From Flavobacteriaceae bacterium (GTDB taxonomy: Bacteria > Bacteroidota > Bacteroidia > Flavobacteriales > Flavobacteriaceae): DNA of 33,019 nucleotides. The notes under the pieces were generated by a model that saw only the letters and a program-made list of their open reading frames with translations, made no database searches and was not told the DNA's origin. Position 1 is the stretch's first letter, and each line of letters opens with the position of its first letter. Below are positions 7,666 through 15,225 of the stretch, piece by piece. The stretch covers positions 23,031-56,049 of the forward strand of contig PACX01000029.1 of NCBI GenBank assembly GCA_002702895.1, read 5' to 3'. A program made the position numbers and the translations under genes.

Positions 7666-8154
7666 TTACTTTTTATTTTTTAAAATGAATTCATAAAGAA
7701 GGTTTTCTTCACCTGGTTTATATCCTATTCTTCTATAAATTATTTTAGTACCATTAGTTACAATTGTATGAGGAATAGCATTTATATTTAAAGATCTTTT
7801 AAGAGCTTGGTTTTCATCCAATAAAATTTCAAAATTCCATTTCTTTCCATTAACCATCGGTCTTACTCTTCTTTTTGTTCTAGAATCATCAGTCGAAATA
7901 GCTACTATTTTAACATTGGCTTCATCCCATTTTTTGATTTCTTTGTGAATATCATCTAGCTCATTTATACACGGAACACACCATGTTGCCCAAAAACTAT
8001 ATACAGTTAAACCCTTTTTATTAAATGTAGATTTAGTGTTTATTGATTTTCCATCAATAGTTTTAATATACATATTTGGTATAATATCTTGAGAATAGAT
8101 ACCCTGAATTAATACAAAAAACAGGAGGGAAAAAGATAAAATTATTTGTTTCAC
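7666..8154 (-). CDS. TlpA-like exported thiol-disulfide oxidoreductase
   Basis: A 162-residue thioredoxin-fold protein with an N-terminal signal (MKQIILSFSLLFFVLIQGIYS, cleavage near YSQ). The redox centre is WATWCVPC at about residue 60, the cis-proline region is INAIPHTIV, and the TlpA/ResA hallmark TIDGKSIN precedes the first strand. It is expected to reduce or isomerise disulfides in the periplasm. It is the first gene of a two-gene minus-strand unit with the DUF6029 barrel gene and faces the Omp28-related lipoprotein, which also has a CxxC site, so the three probably belong to one envelope redox group. Confidence 0.88.
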   Translation of the reverse strand: MKQIILSFSLLFFVLIQGIYSQDIIPNMYIKTIDGKSINTKSTFNKKGLTVYSFWATWCVPCINELDDIHKEIKKWDEANVKIVAISTDDSRTKRRVRPMVNGKKWNFEILLDENQALKRSLNINAIPHTIVTNGTKIIYRRIGYKPGEENLLYEFILKNKK

Positions 8155-8198
8155 AATATTAATTTAGACTATAAAGCTAATATTTATTTTAAAATAAT

Positions 8199-8206
8199 TA
8201 AATTTG
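8199..8206 (+). promoter_or_regulatory. Possible -7 element for the Omp28-related gene
   Basis: TAAATTTG matches TAnnTTTG and ends 22 bases before the ATG, giving an expected leader of roughly 16 bases. No -33 TTG is present at 17-23 bases. Confidence 0.4.
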
Positions 8207-8228
8207 ATATAAGAATTAGTAAATAAAC

Positions 8229-9596
8229 ATGTATAAATTATTTAGAGTTTTAATAAGTCTTATTATTCCTATTTTTTTTGTTTCCTGTTCTGGAGATTAT
8301 GAGGGTGTTGGAGATTCATCAACATCTAATCCTCAAAATGAGGTAAAAACTATTGTAATTTCTTTCCCATCTGGAAATTTCGATATTAATTCAGAAGTTG
8401 TTTTTAAAGCTACAAGTGATGCTAATGAAGATATCACCTCCTTTTGCGAGTTTTTTGTTAATGACACTAAAATATCCGGAAATAAGTTTAAATCTGCATC
8501 AGCAGGAGATTTTACTGTTTATTGCAAATACAATTCTATAAAAAGCAATACTGCAACATTTAAAGTGGTTTCAGCATCACAACTGATAATGACTATTACA
8601 AGTACTACAAGTGGTGTAACTGATGGAAGTACTACGAGTGACTCTACCATAGATTTAAAATTCACATCTAATAAATCAACTTCAGACTTTACTGTTGGAG
8701 ATATTACAGTTCCCGGAGGTGGTTTAAGTTCGTTTGCCGGAAGCGGAACCACATATACTGCAACATATACACCAGATGGAGCTGGAGACCATACAATAGA
8801 TATAGCTGCAAATACTTTCACTGATGGTTCTGGAAATCAAAATGTAGCATCAACTCAGTTTAACTGGAAATATGTAGCTAATACTCCTAAAAACTTTAAA
8901 ACGAATGTTATAGTCGAAGATTTTACGGGTGCTTGGTGTGGACATTGCCCTAGAGTTACTTATAAACTTGAGCAGTTGAAAAAAACATTAACAACACAAT
9001 TAGTTGTTGTAGCTGCGCATTATTCAGATCCACTCCAATACTCTAAAATAACTGAAATGACTACTGCTTTTGGAGTTAGCTCATATCCACATGCAAGAGT
9101 TAATAGAACTTCGAAATGGAATGAACAAAATTCAATGATAACATCTCTAACTGGAACAAATGCTAAAGTTGGTGTAGCTCTTGAATCTTCACTAAGTGGA
9201 AGTACATTAACAGTAAAATTTAAAGCAAAGTTTTCAGAAGATTTTTCTGATTTAAAATTTGGAGTTTATATTTTAGAAGATGATTTATTACTTGATCAAA
9301 GAAATTACTCTGACTATGGTTATGGAACTGATGACCCACTTGTTAACTTTAAACATGAAGATGTATTAAGACATGCTTTAACAAGTCCATTAGGCGATAA
9401 TATTGCTTCTGCCTCAACTAAGAAAGGTGCTACTTATGAAAAGTCCTATACGTATGAGGTTCCTGCTTCTTATGGATCTTCTGCAGTCGATAAATCAAAA
9501 TTAAAAATTGTAGGTTTTATAACTGATAAGGACAAGAAAGCACTTAATTCTAGGTTATCTGCAATTGGTTCAACACAGTCTTTTGAAGAATTATAG
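8229..9596 (+). CDS. Omp28-related lipoprotein with Ig-like and thioredoxin-like parts
   Basis: A 455-residue surface or periplasmic lipoprotein. Residues 1-20 form a lipoprotein signal with lipobox FVSC. Residues from about 35 to 115 look like a PKD/Ig-type beta-sandwich (NFDINSEVVFKATSDANEDI). Residues from about 118 to 215 form a bacterial Ig-like repeat (STTSDSTIDLKFTSNKST, then FTVGDITVPGG, then HTIDIAANTFTDGSGNQN). The C-terminal half is Omp28-like, with VEDFTGAWCGHCPR, a thioredoxin-type CxxC at about residue 237, and a cis-Pro-like SSYPHARVN. There is no type-IX secretion C-terminal domain. The CxxC site implies thiol redox or disulfide exchange at the envelope, in keeping with the divergent TlpA-like gene. 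The natural partner is unknown. Confidence 0.85.
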   Translation: MYKLFRVLISLIIPIFFVSCSGDYEGVGDSSTSNPQNEVKTIVISFPSGNFDINSEVVFKATSDANEDITSFCEFFVNDTKISGNKFKSASAGDFTVYCKYNSIKSNTATFKVVSASQLIMTITSTTSGVTDGSTTSDSTIDLKFTSNKSTSDFTVGDITVPGGGLSSFAGSGTTYTATYTPDGAGDHTIDIAANTFTDGSGNQNVASTQFNWKYVANTPKNFKTNVIVEDFTGAWCGHCPRVTYKLEQLKKTLTTQLVVVAAHYSDPLQYSKITEMTTAFGVSSYPHARVNRTSKWNEQNSMITSLTGTNAKVGVALESSLSGSTLTVKFKAKFSEDFSDLKFGVYILEDDLLLDQRNYSDYGYGTDDPLVNFKHEDVLRHALTSPLGDNIASASTKKGATYEKSYTYEVPASYGSSAVDKSKLKIVGFITDKDKKALNSRLSAIGSTQSFEEL

Positions 9597-9625
9597 ATAA
9601 AACTATCTTTTTAAGTATTATCAGA

Positions 9626-9775
9626 TTAGTCTAAGCTATTTTTTGTAATGTAATATCTCCAGCCAATTAGTAAAAGTTGAATCTTTGAGGCATTTATCGG
9701 ATCTAACCTTTTTTTTGTCATACTTGGGAGTATTAGTTTGTTTAAATAAGCAAGAATCTTAAATAAAATTTTCAT
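9626..9775 (-). CDS. Small conserved basic protein (49 residues)
   Basis: A 49-codon frame on the minus strand, MKILFKILAYLNKLILPS followed by MTKKRLDPINASK, IQLLLIGWRYYITKNSLD and a TAA stop. It fills most of the gap between the Omp28-related gene and the exchanger gene. The pattern LNKLILPS...KK.LD...ASK.QL..IGW.YY.T..SL is one I recall from short unnamed flavobacterial proteins, sometimes mislabelled as SsrA-binding protein. It has two amphipathic helices and a net positive charge, with no signal peptide. The function is unknown. It converges with the Omp28-related gene and diverges from the exchanger gene, whose ATG is 47 bases away. Confidence 0.7.
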   Translation of the reverse strand: MKILFKILAYLNKLILPSMTKKRLDPINASKIQLLLIGWRYYITKNSLD

Positions 9776-9822
9776 ATTGCTGCAATATACAATTCATGTC
9801 TTATCTTTACAACCTTTAAAAA

Positions 9823-10764
9823 ATGGATTTTAATACATTATTATTACTATTGTCAGGACTTGCTGTTTTAATAGTAGGCGGGAACCTACTTTTAAAATCA
9901 GCTATTTCTATTTCATTAAAATTTGAAATTCCTAAGATTTTGATTGGAATGACAGTGGTATCATTAGCAACCTCAGCTCCAGAATTAATAATAAGTGTTA
10001 AATCTGCCTTAATGGGTTCACCAGACTTAGCAATATCTAATGTTTTAGGATCTAATATTGCAAATATTGGTTTGGTATTGGGTTTAACTATTTTTTTCTC
10101 CCCAATTAATATTTCCAAAGATATTTACAAAATAGATTGGCCTATAATGATGTTTTCTGCATTATATTTTTTAATAATAATTTTAGATGGAAAAATAAAT
10201 TTTTATGAAGGTTCTATATTAATTATATTTCTTATAATTTCCATAGTATTTTTAATAAAAAATCAAGAAAAAAGTCAAGAAGATTTAAATATAAAAACAC
10301 CTTCTGCTGATTCCTTGTCTAAATCAATGATATTATTAGTTGTTGGAGGAATTTGTCTTTATTTGGGATCAGAATGGTTTATTGCTGGTGCTATTGATAT
10401 GGCAAGTTACTTTGGTATTACTGAAAGAGTTATAGGAATTACTGTTGTTTCTGTTGGAACAAGTTTGCCTGAATTAGTAACATCACTTGTGGCAGTTGTT
10501 AAAAAAGAAAAAAGTATTTCCTTAGGAAACTTATTGGGATCTAATATTTTTAATGTTTTTGCAGTTTTAGGAGTAACATCTTTAGTATCTCCATTAATAG
10601 TAAATGATCTAAATATTATAAATTTTGATATCTATGTAATGTTGTTTTTTGCTGCAATTATTCTTCCTCTTATATTTTTTCCTAAGAAATTTGTTTTGGG
10701 TAGAATTGAGGGACTCATCATATTATCTTGTTATTCTATTTATATATATAATTTATTTATATAA
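9823..10764 (+). CDS. Calcium/sodium antiporter (YrbG/CaxA-type)
   Basis: A 313-residue inner-membrane protein made of two homologous Na_Ca_ex halves with about ten membrane segments. The two alpha-repeats are clearly visible: VVSLATSAPELIISV with SNVLGSNIANIGLVLG in the first half, and VVSVGTSLPELVTSL with GNLLGSNIFNVFAVLG in the second. These contain the acidic ion-binding glutamates (PEL). The short loop between halves is charged (KNQEKSQEDL). It should exchange Ca2+ for Na+ across the inner membrane, which suits a marine organism. Upstream, TATCTTTA (one base off the -7 consensus) lies about 20 bases before the ATG. A hairpin terminator follows. Confidence 0.93.
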   Translation: MDFNTLLLLLSGLAVLIVGGNLLLKSAISISLKFEIPKILIGMTVVSLATSAPELIISVKSALMGSPDLAISNVLGSNIANIGLVLGLTIFFSPINISKDIYKIDWPIMMFSALYFLIIILDGKINFYEGSILIIFLIISIVFLIKNQEKSQEDLNIKTPSADSLSKSMILLVVGGICLYLGSEWFIAGAIDMASYFGITERVIGITVVSVGTSLPELVTSLVAVVKKEKSISLGNLLGSNIFNVFAVLGVTSLVSPLIVNDLNIINFDIYVMLFFAAIILPLIFFPKKFVLGRIEGLIILSCYSIYIYNLFI

Positions 10765-10795
10765 AAAAAAAGCATCTAATTTCATAGATGCTTTA
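10761..10795 (-). terminator. Terminator between the antiporter gene and glnA
   Basis: A 9-10 bp stem (AAAGCATCT / AGATGCTTT) with a 6-8 base loop lies between the convergent antiporter gene and glnA. On the minus strand it is followed by a run of about eight Ts, making it a good intrinsic terminator for glnA. On the plus strand the stem is preceded by As and followed by only TAAACAG, so it is weaker in that direction. Confidence 0.85.
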
Positions 10796-10819
10796 AACAG
10801 ATAAAACTTGAGATACAAA

Positions 10820-11827
10820 TTAAATTTTTGCAGACTTAACTGTTTTAATTATTCTCGAGGCTATTTTATAGGGATCTCCATTTGAAGCTGGTCTTCTATC
10901 TTCTAACCAACCTTTATATCCTTTCTCAACAGTCATAATAGGAATTCTAATTGAAGCTCCACGATCTGAAACACCATAACTAAATTCATGGATTGACTGT
11001 GTCTCGTGTTCTCCAGTTAATCTTTGATCATTATATGCTCCATATACATCAATGTGCTCTTTTACAACAGGACGAAAAGCTTCACATATTTTCTCATAGG
11101 TTTCTTTTGATCCACATGTTCTTAATGTTGTATTTGAAAAGTTAGCATGCATGCCAGAACCATTCCAGTCAGTTGCACCCAATGGTTTTGGATGATATTC
11201 AATAGCTAATCCGTATTCTTCTGCAAGTCTTTCAAGTAAGTATCTTGCTACCCACATCTCGTCACCAGCCTTTCCAGCTCCTTTAGCAAAAGTTTGAAAT
11301 TCCCATTGACCAGCAGCAACCTCTGCATTTGTTCCTTCAACATTTATACCTGCATCTAAACAAATATCTAAATGCCTATCCATTACATCTCTGCCAAATG
11401 TGTTTTTGCCCCCAACAGAACAATAAAATTGTCCCTGAGGAGTTTGATCCTTAGGAAAACCTAGAGGAAGGTTAGTTTCAGGATCCCATAGAAAATATTC
11501 TTGTTCAAATCCAAACCAAAAATCATCATCATCATCATCAATGGTAGCTCTACCATTTGATTCATGTGGAGAACCATCAGCATTTAAAACTTCATTCATA
11601 ACTAACCATCCGTTTCTTCTTACAGGATCAGGGTAAATTGCAACTGGTTTTAAAAGACAATCTGAGGAACCTCCCTCAGCTTGTCTTGTTGAACTTCCAT
11701 CAAAAGCCCACATTGGACAATCTTTTAATTTTCCACTAAAATTTTCTACTATTTTAGTTTTACCTCTCAAACTAGCTGTAGGTTTAAAACCATCAAGCCA
11801 TAAATATTCTAATTTTGATTTGCTCAT
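10820..11827 (-). CDS. glnA: Glutamine synthetase, type II (eukaryote-like)
   Basis: A 335-residue enzyme that makes glutamine from glutamate, ammonium and ATP in the cytosol. Visible motifs are WAFDGSSTRQAEGGSSDC in the beta-grasp region, WFGFEQEYFLW (metal-binding glutamates), GMHANFSNTTLR, HETQSIHEFSYGVSDRGASIRIP (nucleotide and glutamate site), and EDRRPASNGDPY. The length and motifs fit GSII rather than the about 470-residue GSI or about 730-residue GSIII. GSII lacks the adenylylation site of enteric GSI. A run of six aspartates precedes WFGFEQEY, encoded by six identical GAT codons. The gene stands alone; on the minus strand upstream of it are three 10-bp repeats that could be operator sites. 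Confidence 0.93.
   Translation of the reverse strand: MSKSKLEYLWLDGFKPTASLRGKTKIVENFSGKLKDCPMWAFDGSSTRQAEGGSSDCLLKPVAIYPDPVRRNGWLVMNEVLNADGSPHESNGRATIDDDDDDFWFGFEQEYFLWDPETNLPLGFPKDQTPQGQFYCSVGGKNTFGRDVMDRHLDICLDAGINVEGTNAEVAAGQWEFQTFAKGAGKAGDEMWVARYLLERLAEEYGLAIEYHPKPLGATDWNGSGMHANFSNTTLRTCGSKETYEKICEAFRPVVKEHIDVYGAYNDQRLTGEHETQSIHEFSYGVSDRGASIRIPIMTVEKGYKGWLEDRRPASNGDPYKIASRIIKTVKSAKI
11522..11539 (-). repeat. Six-copy trinucleotide repeat inside glnA
   Basis: ATC is repeated six times on the plus strand, encoding six aspartates with identical GAT codons in glnA. It lies just before the WFGFEQEYF motif. Such a tract can change length by slippage in steps of one residue without breaking the frame. 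Confidence 0.9.
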
Positions 11828-11893
11828 AATATATATTTTAAAGCATTAAAAATATTGGTTTTTAGGACTTTAACACTTTAAAAGGAATCAAAA

Positions 11894-11923
11894 TTTATTA
11901 ACACTTATTAACATTTATTAATA
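11894..11923. repeat. Three tandem 10-bp repeats between glnA and purM
   Basis: Three adjoining decamers read TTTATTAACA, CTTATTAACA and TTTATTAATA, one helical turn each, 67-96 bases upstream of the glnA start. The rest of the 254-base divergent spacer is very AT-rich and holds a 6-bp inverted repeat (TTAGAA-AATAT-TTCTAA, 12012-12028) and the -7-like element of purM. The phasing on one face of the helix suggests a regulator-binding site for glnA, but this is inference. A near-miss -7 for glnA with one extra base (minus strand TAAATTTTG, 11889-11897) overlaps the first copy. Confidence 0.5.
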
Positions 11924-12063
11924 ACGTATTTTTTAATATTAAAAATTTAGTATTTAATAAATTTTTATAAAAAAAATAAGATTTTTATAACAAAATAACA
12001 TTTTTTGATTTTTAGAAAATATTTCTAATAATAAAATAAATTTTAAATGCTAATCATTACTCT

Positions 12064-12071
12064 TATCTTTG
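12064..12071 (+). promoter_or_regulatory. Possible -7 element for the purM-like gene
   Basis: TATCTTTG matches TAnnTTTG and ends 10 bases before the ATG, so the leader would be only about 5 bases. No TTG occurs at the -33 distance. Confidence 0.4.
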
Positions 12072-12081
12072 TTTAATATTT

Positions 12082-13260
12082 ATGACTTCAGAATCTACTA
12101 ATCGTTACATGCAAAGAGGAGTTTCTTCGGACAAATCAGATGTTCATAATGCAATAAAAAATATTGATAAGGGACTTTTTCCTAATGCTTTTTGTAAAAT
12201 AGTTCCTGATGTTCTTACAAATGATCCTGATTATTGTTTAGTTATGCATGCTGATGGAGCAGGAACCAAATCATCTTTAGCTTATTTATACTGGAAAGAA
12301 ACTGGAGATTTATCAGTTTGGAAAGGTATTGCTCAAGATGCATTAGTAATGAATTTAGATGATCTTTTATGTGTTGGTGCTACTGATAATATTTTACTAT
12401 CATCAACCATTGGAAGAAATAAAAATGTTATTAGTGGAGATGTTATTAAAACTATAATCGAGGGAACAGAGGAAATTATTCAAGAAATGGCTAGTTATGG
12501 TGTTAATATTAAATCTACTGGTGGTGAAACTGCTGATGTAGGAGATTTAGTTAGGACTATTATTGTTGATTCAACAGTGTTAGCTAGAATTAAAAAATCA
12601 GATGTTATAGATAATTATAATATTAAAGCTGGTGATGTCATTGTGGGATTATCATCCTATGGAAAAGCAAGTTATGAGAATAGTTATAATGGAGGAATGG
12701 GTAGTAATGGCTTGACTTCAGCTAGACATGATGTTTTTAATAAATATTTAATTGATAAATACCCTGAAAGTTTTGACCCAAATGTTCCCAAAGAATTAAT
12801 TTATTCTGGTTCTATGAAAATAACTCAACCAATCGATCAATTAGAAATAGATGCTGGAAAACTTATTCTTTCCCCCACTAGAACTTATGCTCCAATTATT
12901 AAAAAGGTATTGTCAAAATATAATTCTGAAAAAATTCATGGAATGGTACATTGCAGTGGAGGAGCACAAACTAAAATTCTTCATTTTGTTGATAAATTTC
13001 ATATTATAAAAGATAGTCTATTCCCTGTCCCTCCCTTATTTGAACTAATTAAAAATGAATCAAATACATCTTGGAAAGAAATGTATAAGGTTTTTAACAT
13101 GGGACATAGAATGGAATTATATGTTAGTCCAGATTGTGCGGAAGATATTATAACAATTTCTAAATCTTTTGATGTAGATGCTAAAATAATTGGTAGAGTA
13201 GAAGAGAGTGATCAAAAAAAACTTTCTATTATTTCAGATAGTGGTAGTTATATCTACTAA
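12082..13260 (+). CDS. purM: Phosphoribosylformylglycinamidine cyclo-ligase / AIR synthase-related protein
   Basis: A 392-residue protein of the PurM/AIR-synthase superfamily, the ATP-dependent enzyme that closes the imidazole ring in purine synthesis. Visible motifs are the glycine-rich nucleotide loop MHADGAGTKSSLAY near residue 55, WKGIAQDALVMNLDDLLCVGA, STGGETADVGDLVRTI, VGLSSYGKASYEN, and LSPTRTYAPII, which corresponds to the LTPTRIY motif of PurM. It is longer (about 345 is usual) and more divergent than E. coli PurM, as is common in Bacteroidota, where this form is often labelled AIR synthase-related; it may be the only PurM. It leads a plus-strand cluster with prfA and pyrF, an arrangement I associate with flavobacteria. 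Confidence 0.82.
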   Translation: MTSESTNRYMQRGVSSDKSDVHNAIKNIDKGLFPNAFCKIVPDVLTNDPDYCLVMHADGAGTKSSLAYLYWKETGDLSVWKGIAQDALVMNLDDLLCVGATDNILLSSTIGRNKNVISGDVIKTIIEGTEEIIQEMASYGVNIKSTGGETADVGDLVRTIIVDSTVLARIKKSDVIDNYNIKAGDVIVGLSSYGKASYENSYNGGMGSNGLTSARHDVFNKYLIDKYPESFDPNVPKELIYSGSMKITQPIDQLEIDAGKLILSPTRTYAPIIKKVLSKYNSEKIHGMVHCSGGAQTKILHFVDKFHIIKDSLFPVPPLFELIKNESNTSWKEMYKVFNMGHRMELYVSPDCAEDIITISKSFDVDAKIIGRVEESDQKKLSIISDSGSYIY

Positions 13261-13283
13261 TATATTCTTGATTAAAAATATTG

Positions 13284-13291
13284 TAATTTTG
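13284..13291 (+). promoter_or_regulatory. Possible -7 element for prfA
   Basis: TAATTTTG matches TAnnTTTG and lies 20 bases before the ATG. A TTG occurs upstream, but at only 13 bases spacing, shorter than the usual 17-23. Confidence 0.4.
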
Positions 13292-13311
13292 TGTAGTATT
13301 ATTTAAAAATA

Positions 13312-14391
13312 ATGTTAGATAAATTAAATATTGTTCAACAAAGATTTAATGAAGTTTCAGATTTAATTATACAGCCTGATATCATAAGTGACCAAAAACG
13401 TTACATAAAATTAAATAAAGAATATAAAGATTTAGGTTTGCTTGTTGAAAAGAAAAAATTTTTTGAGGAGTTACTATTAAATATTGAAGAAGCAGAAGAT
13501 ATTTGTAAAAATGAAGATGACAAAGAAATGGTTGAAATGGCTTCCGATCAATTAAATGAGGCTAAAGAAAAGATATCAAATCTTGAAGAAGAAATTAAAT
13601 TTTTATTAATTCCAAAAGATCCTGATGATTCAAAAAATGTTGTTGTTGAATTAAGAGCAGGAACTGGCGGGGATGAAGCTAGTATTTTTGCTGGAGATCT
13701 ATTTAGAATGTATACTAAATTCTGTGAAGGCAAAAAATGGAATGTTAGTTTAGTAGATTCCAATCCTGGAACATCTGGAGGTTATAAAGAAATTATTTTT
13801 GAAGTTTCAGGAAATGATGATATTTATGGTTTGTTAAAGTTTGAATCTGGTGTTCATCGTGTTCAGAGGGTTCCACAAACAGAAACACAAGGAAGGGTTC
13901 ATACATCAGCAGCAACCGTTATGGTTTTGCCTGAAGCAGAAGAGTTTGATGTAGATATTAATATGAATGATGTTAGAATTGATTATTTCTGCTCATCTGG
14001 ACCAGGAGGTCAATCTGTAAATACTACTTACTCTGCTGTAAGATTAACACATACTCCTACAGGAATTGTTGCACAATGTCAAGATCAGAAGTCTCAACAT
14101 AAAAATAAAGATAAAGCACTTAAAGTTTTAAGATCCCGATTATATGAATTAGAGCTTAATAAAAAACTTGAAGCAGATTCCCAAAAAAGAAATTCTATGG
14201 TTTCATCAGGTGATAGGTCTGCAAAGATAAGAACATATAACTACCCACAAGGAAGAGTTACAGATCATAGAATAGGGTTAACCTTATATGATCTTCAGAA
14301 TATCATAAATGGTGATATTCAAAAAATTATTGATGAATTGAAACTGGTTCAAAATTCAGAAATATTAAAGAATTCGGATGAGGTTTTTTAA
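13312..14391 (+). CDS. prfA: Peptide chain release factor 1
   Basis: A 359-residue release factor that recognises UAA and UAG stop codons and triggers peptidyl-tRNA hydrolysis. The catalytic GGQ is in [20 protein letters not shown]. The codon-recognition tripeptide (PxT) reads PQT in [24 protein letters not shown] is usual in E. coli RF1. The N-terminal coiled region (domain 1) and C-terminal [14 protein letters not shown] are intact, and length is normal. An internal programmed frameshift of the RF2 kind is absent. It lies between the purM-like gene and pyrF, 9 bases before the latter. Confidence 0.97.
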   Translation: MLDKLNIVQQRFNEVSDLIIQPDIISDQKRYIKLNKEYKDLGLLVEKKKFFEELLLNIEEAEDICKNEDDKEMVEMASDQLNEAKEKISNLEEEIKFLLIPKDPDDSKNVVVELRAGTGGDEASIFAGDLFRMYTKFCEGKKWNVSLVDSNPGTSGGYKEIIFEVSGNDDIYGLLKFESGVHRVQRVPQTETQGRVHTSAATVMVLPEAEEFDVDINMNDVRIDYFCSSGPGGQSVNTTYSAVRLTHTPTGIVAQCQDQKSQHKNKDKALKVLRSRLYELELNKKLEADSQKRNSMVSSGDRSAKIRTYNYPQGRVTDHRIGLTLYDLQNIINGDIQKIIDELKLVQNSEILKNSDEVF

Positions 14392-14400
14392 AATCGGCAT

Positions 14401-15225
14401 ATGAATATAAATGATCTAGTTAAAGAAATTAAAAGAAAGAAATCATTTTTGTGTTTAGGATTAGATTCAGATATTTCTAAAATCCCATCTCTTTTGCTTA
14501 ATGATCCTGATCCTGTATTTAGTTTTAATAAAATGATGCTAGACTCATTGAATGAACTTATTACTGCAGTAAAAATAAATACTGCTTTTTATGAAGAAAA
14601 TGGTTCAAAAGGTTGGGTTACACTTGAAAAAACTATTAATTATATAAATTTAAAATATCCTGAAATTTTTACAATTGCTGATGCCAAAAGAGGTGATATT
14701 GGTAATACTTCTAACAAATACGCTAAAGCTTTTTTTGAGACACTTTCTTTTGATTCCATAACTGTTTCACCATATATGGGAAATGACTCTGTTGAACCTT
14801 TTTTAAATTATAAAAATAATCATACTATCTTATTAGCTTTGACATCAAATAATGGTAGTAAAGATTTCCAGTTTTTTTCAAATAATTCCAATATACTTTA
14901 TAAAGAAGTTGTAAATAGATCAAAGAAATGGAAAGGTGCAGAAAATTTAATGTATGTTGTTGGAGCCACAAAATCAGATTATATAAATGAAATTAGAGCT
15001 ATTGTTCCAAATAGTTTTTTATTGGTTCCTGGAGTTGGTTTTCAAGGAGGAAGTCTTAAAAAAACTTTTGAAAATGGTGCTAATAAACAAATAGGACTTT
15101 TAGTAAATTCTTCACGTTCCATTATTTATGCTGGAAATGAAAGTGATTTTTTAGAAAAATCATACTCAGTAGCAAAATCTTATCAAAGCGAAATGGAAGA
15201 CTTGATGAATAATTTAAATGATTAA
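14401..15225 (+). CDS. pyrF: Orotidine 5'-phosphate decarboxylase, type 2
   Basis: A 274-residue enzyme that decarboxylates OMP to UMP, the last step of pyrimidine synthesis. The active-site motif is DAKRGDIGNTSNKYAKAFF, preceded by the substrate loop region CLGLDSDISKIP. The length and the variant spacing place it in the longer subgroup 2 (Mycobacterium/Bacteroidota type) rather than the about 240-residue E. coli type. SPYMGNDSVEPF and VPGVGFQGGS (phosphate site) follow in the expected order. It is 9 bases after prfA and probably co-transcribed. Its stop codon is interlocked with that of the convergent amidohydrolase in TTAA. Confidence 0.95.
   Translation: MNINDLVKEIKRKKSFLCLGLDSDISKIPSLLLNDPDPVFSFNKMMLDSLNELITAVKINTAFYEENGSKGWVTLEKTINYINLKYPEIFTIADAKRGDIGNTSNKYAKAFFETLSFDSITVSPYMGNDSVEPFLNYKNNHTILLALTSNNGSKDFQFFSNNSNILYKEVVNRSKKWKGAENLMYVVGATKSDYINEIRAIVPNSFLLVPGVGFQGGSLKKTFENGANKQIGLLVNSSRSIIYAGNESDFLEKSYSVAKSYQSEMEDLMNNLND

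Noticed and set aside
8519-8821. Open 100-codon frame antisense to the Omp28-related gene
   Set aside because: Low-complexity valine/leucine-rich translation of the Ig-like repeat on the opposite strand, with no family features and no promoter.
11894-11923. DnaA-box cluster or replication origin
   Set aside because: The units differ from TTATCCACA at the two central C positions, and there is no dnaA, dnaN or similar context.
11930-11945. 16-base palindrome TTTTTAATATTAAAAA as an operator
   Set aside because: It is pure A and T in a spacer made almost only of A and T, so it is expected by chance.
11828-12081. Purine riboswitch before the purM-like gene
   Set aside because: No conserved three-way-junction elements are visible, and the probable leader is only a few bases.
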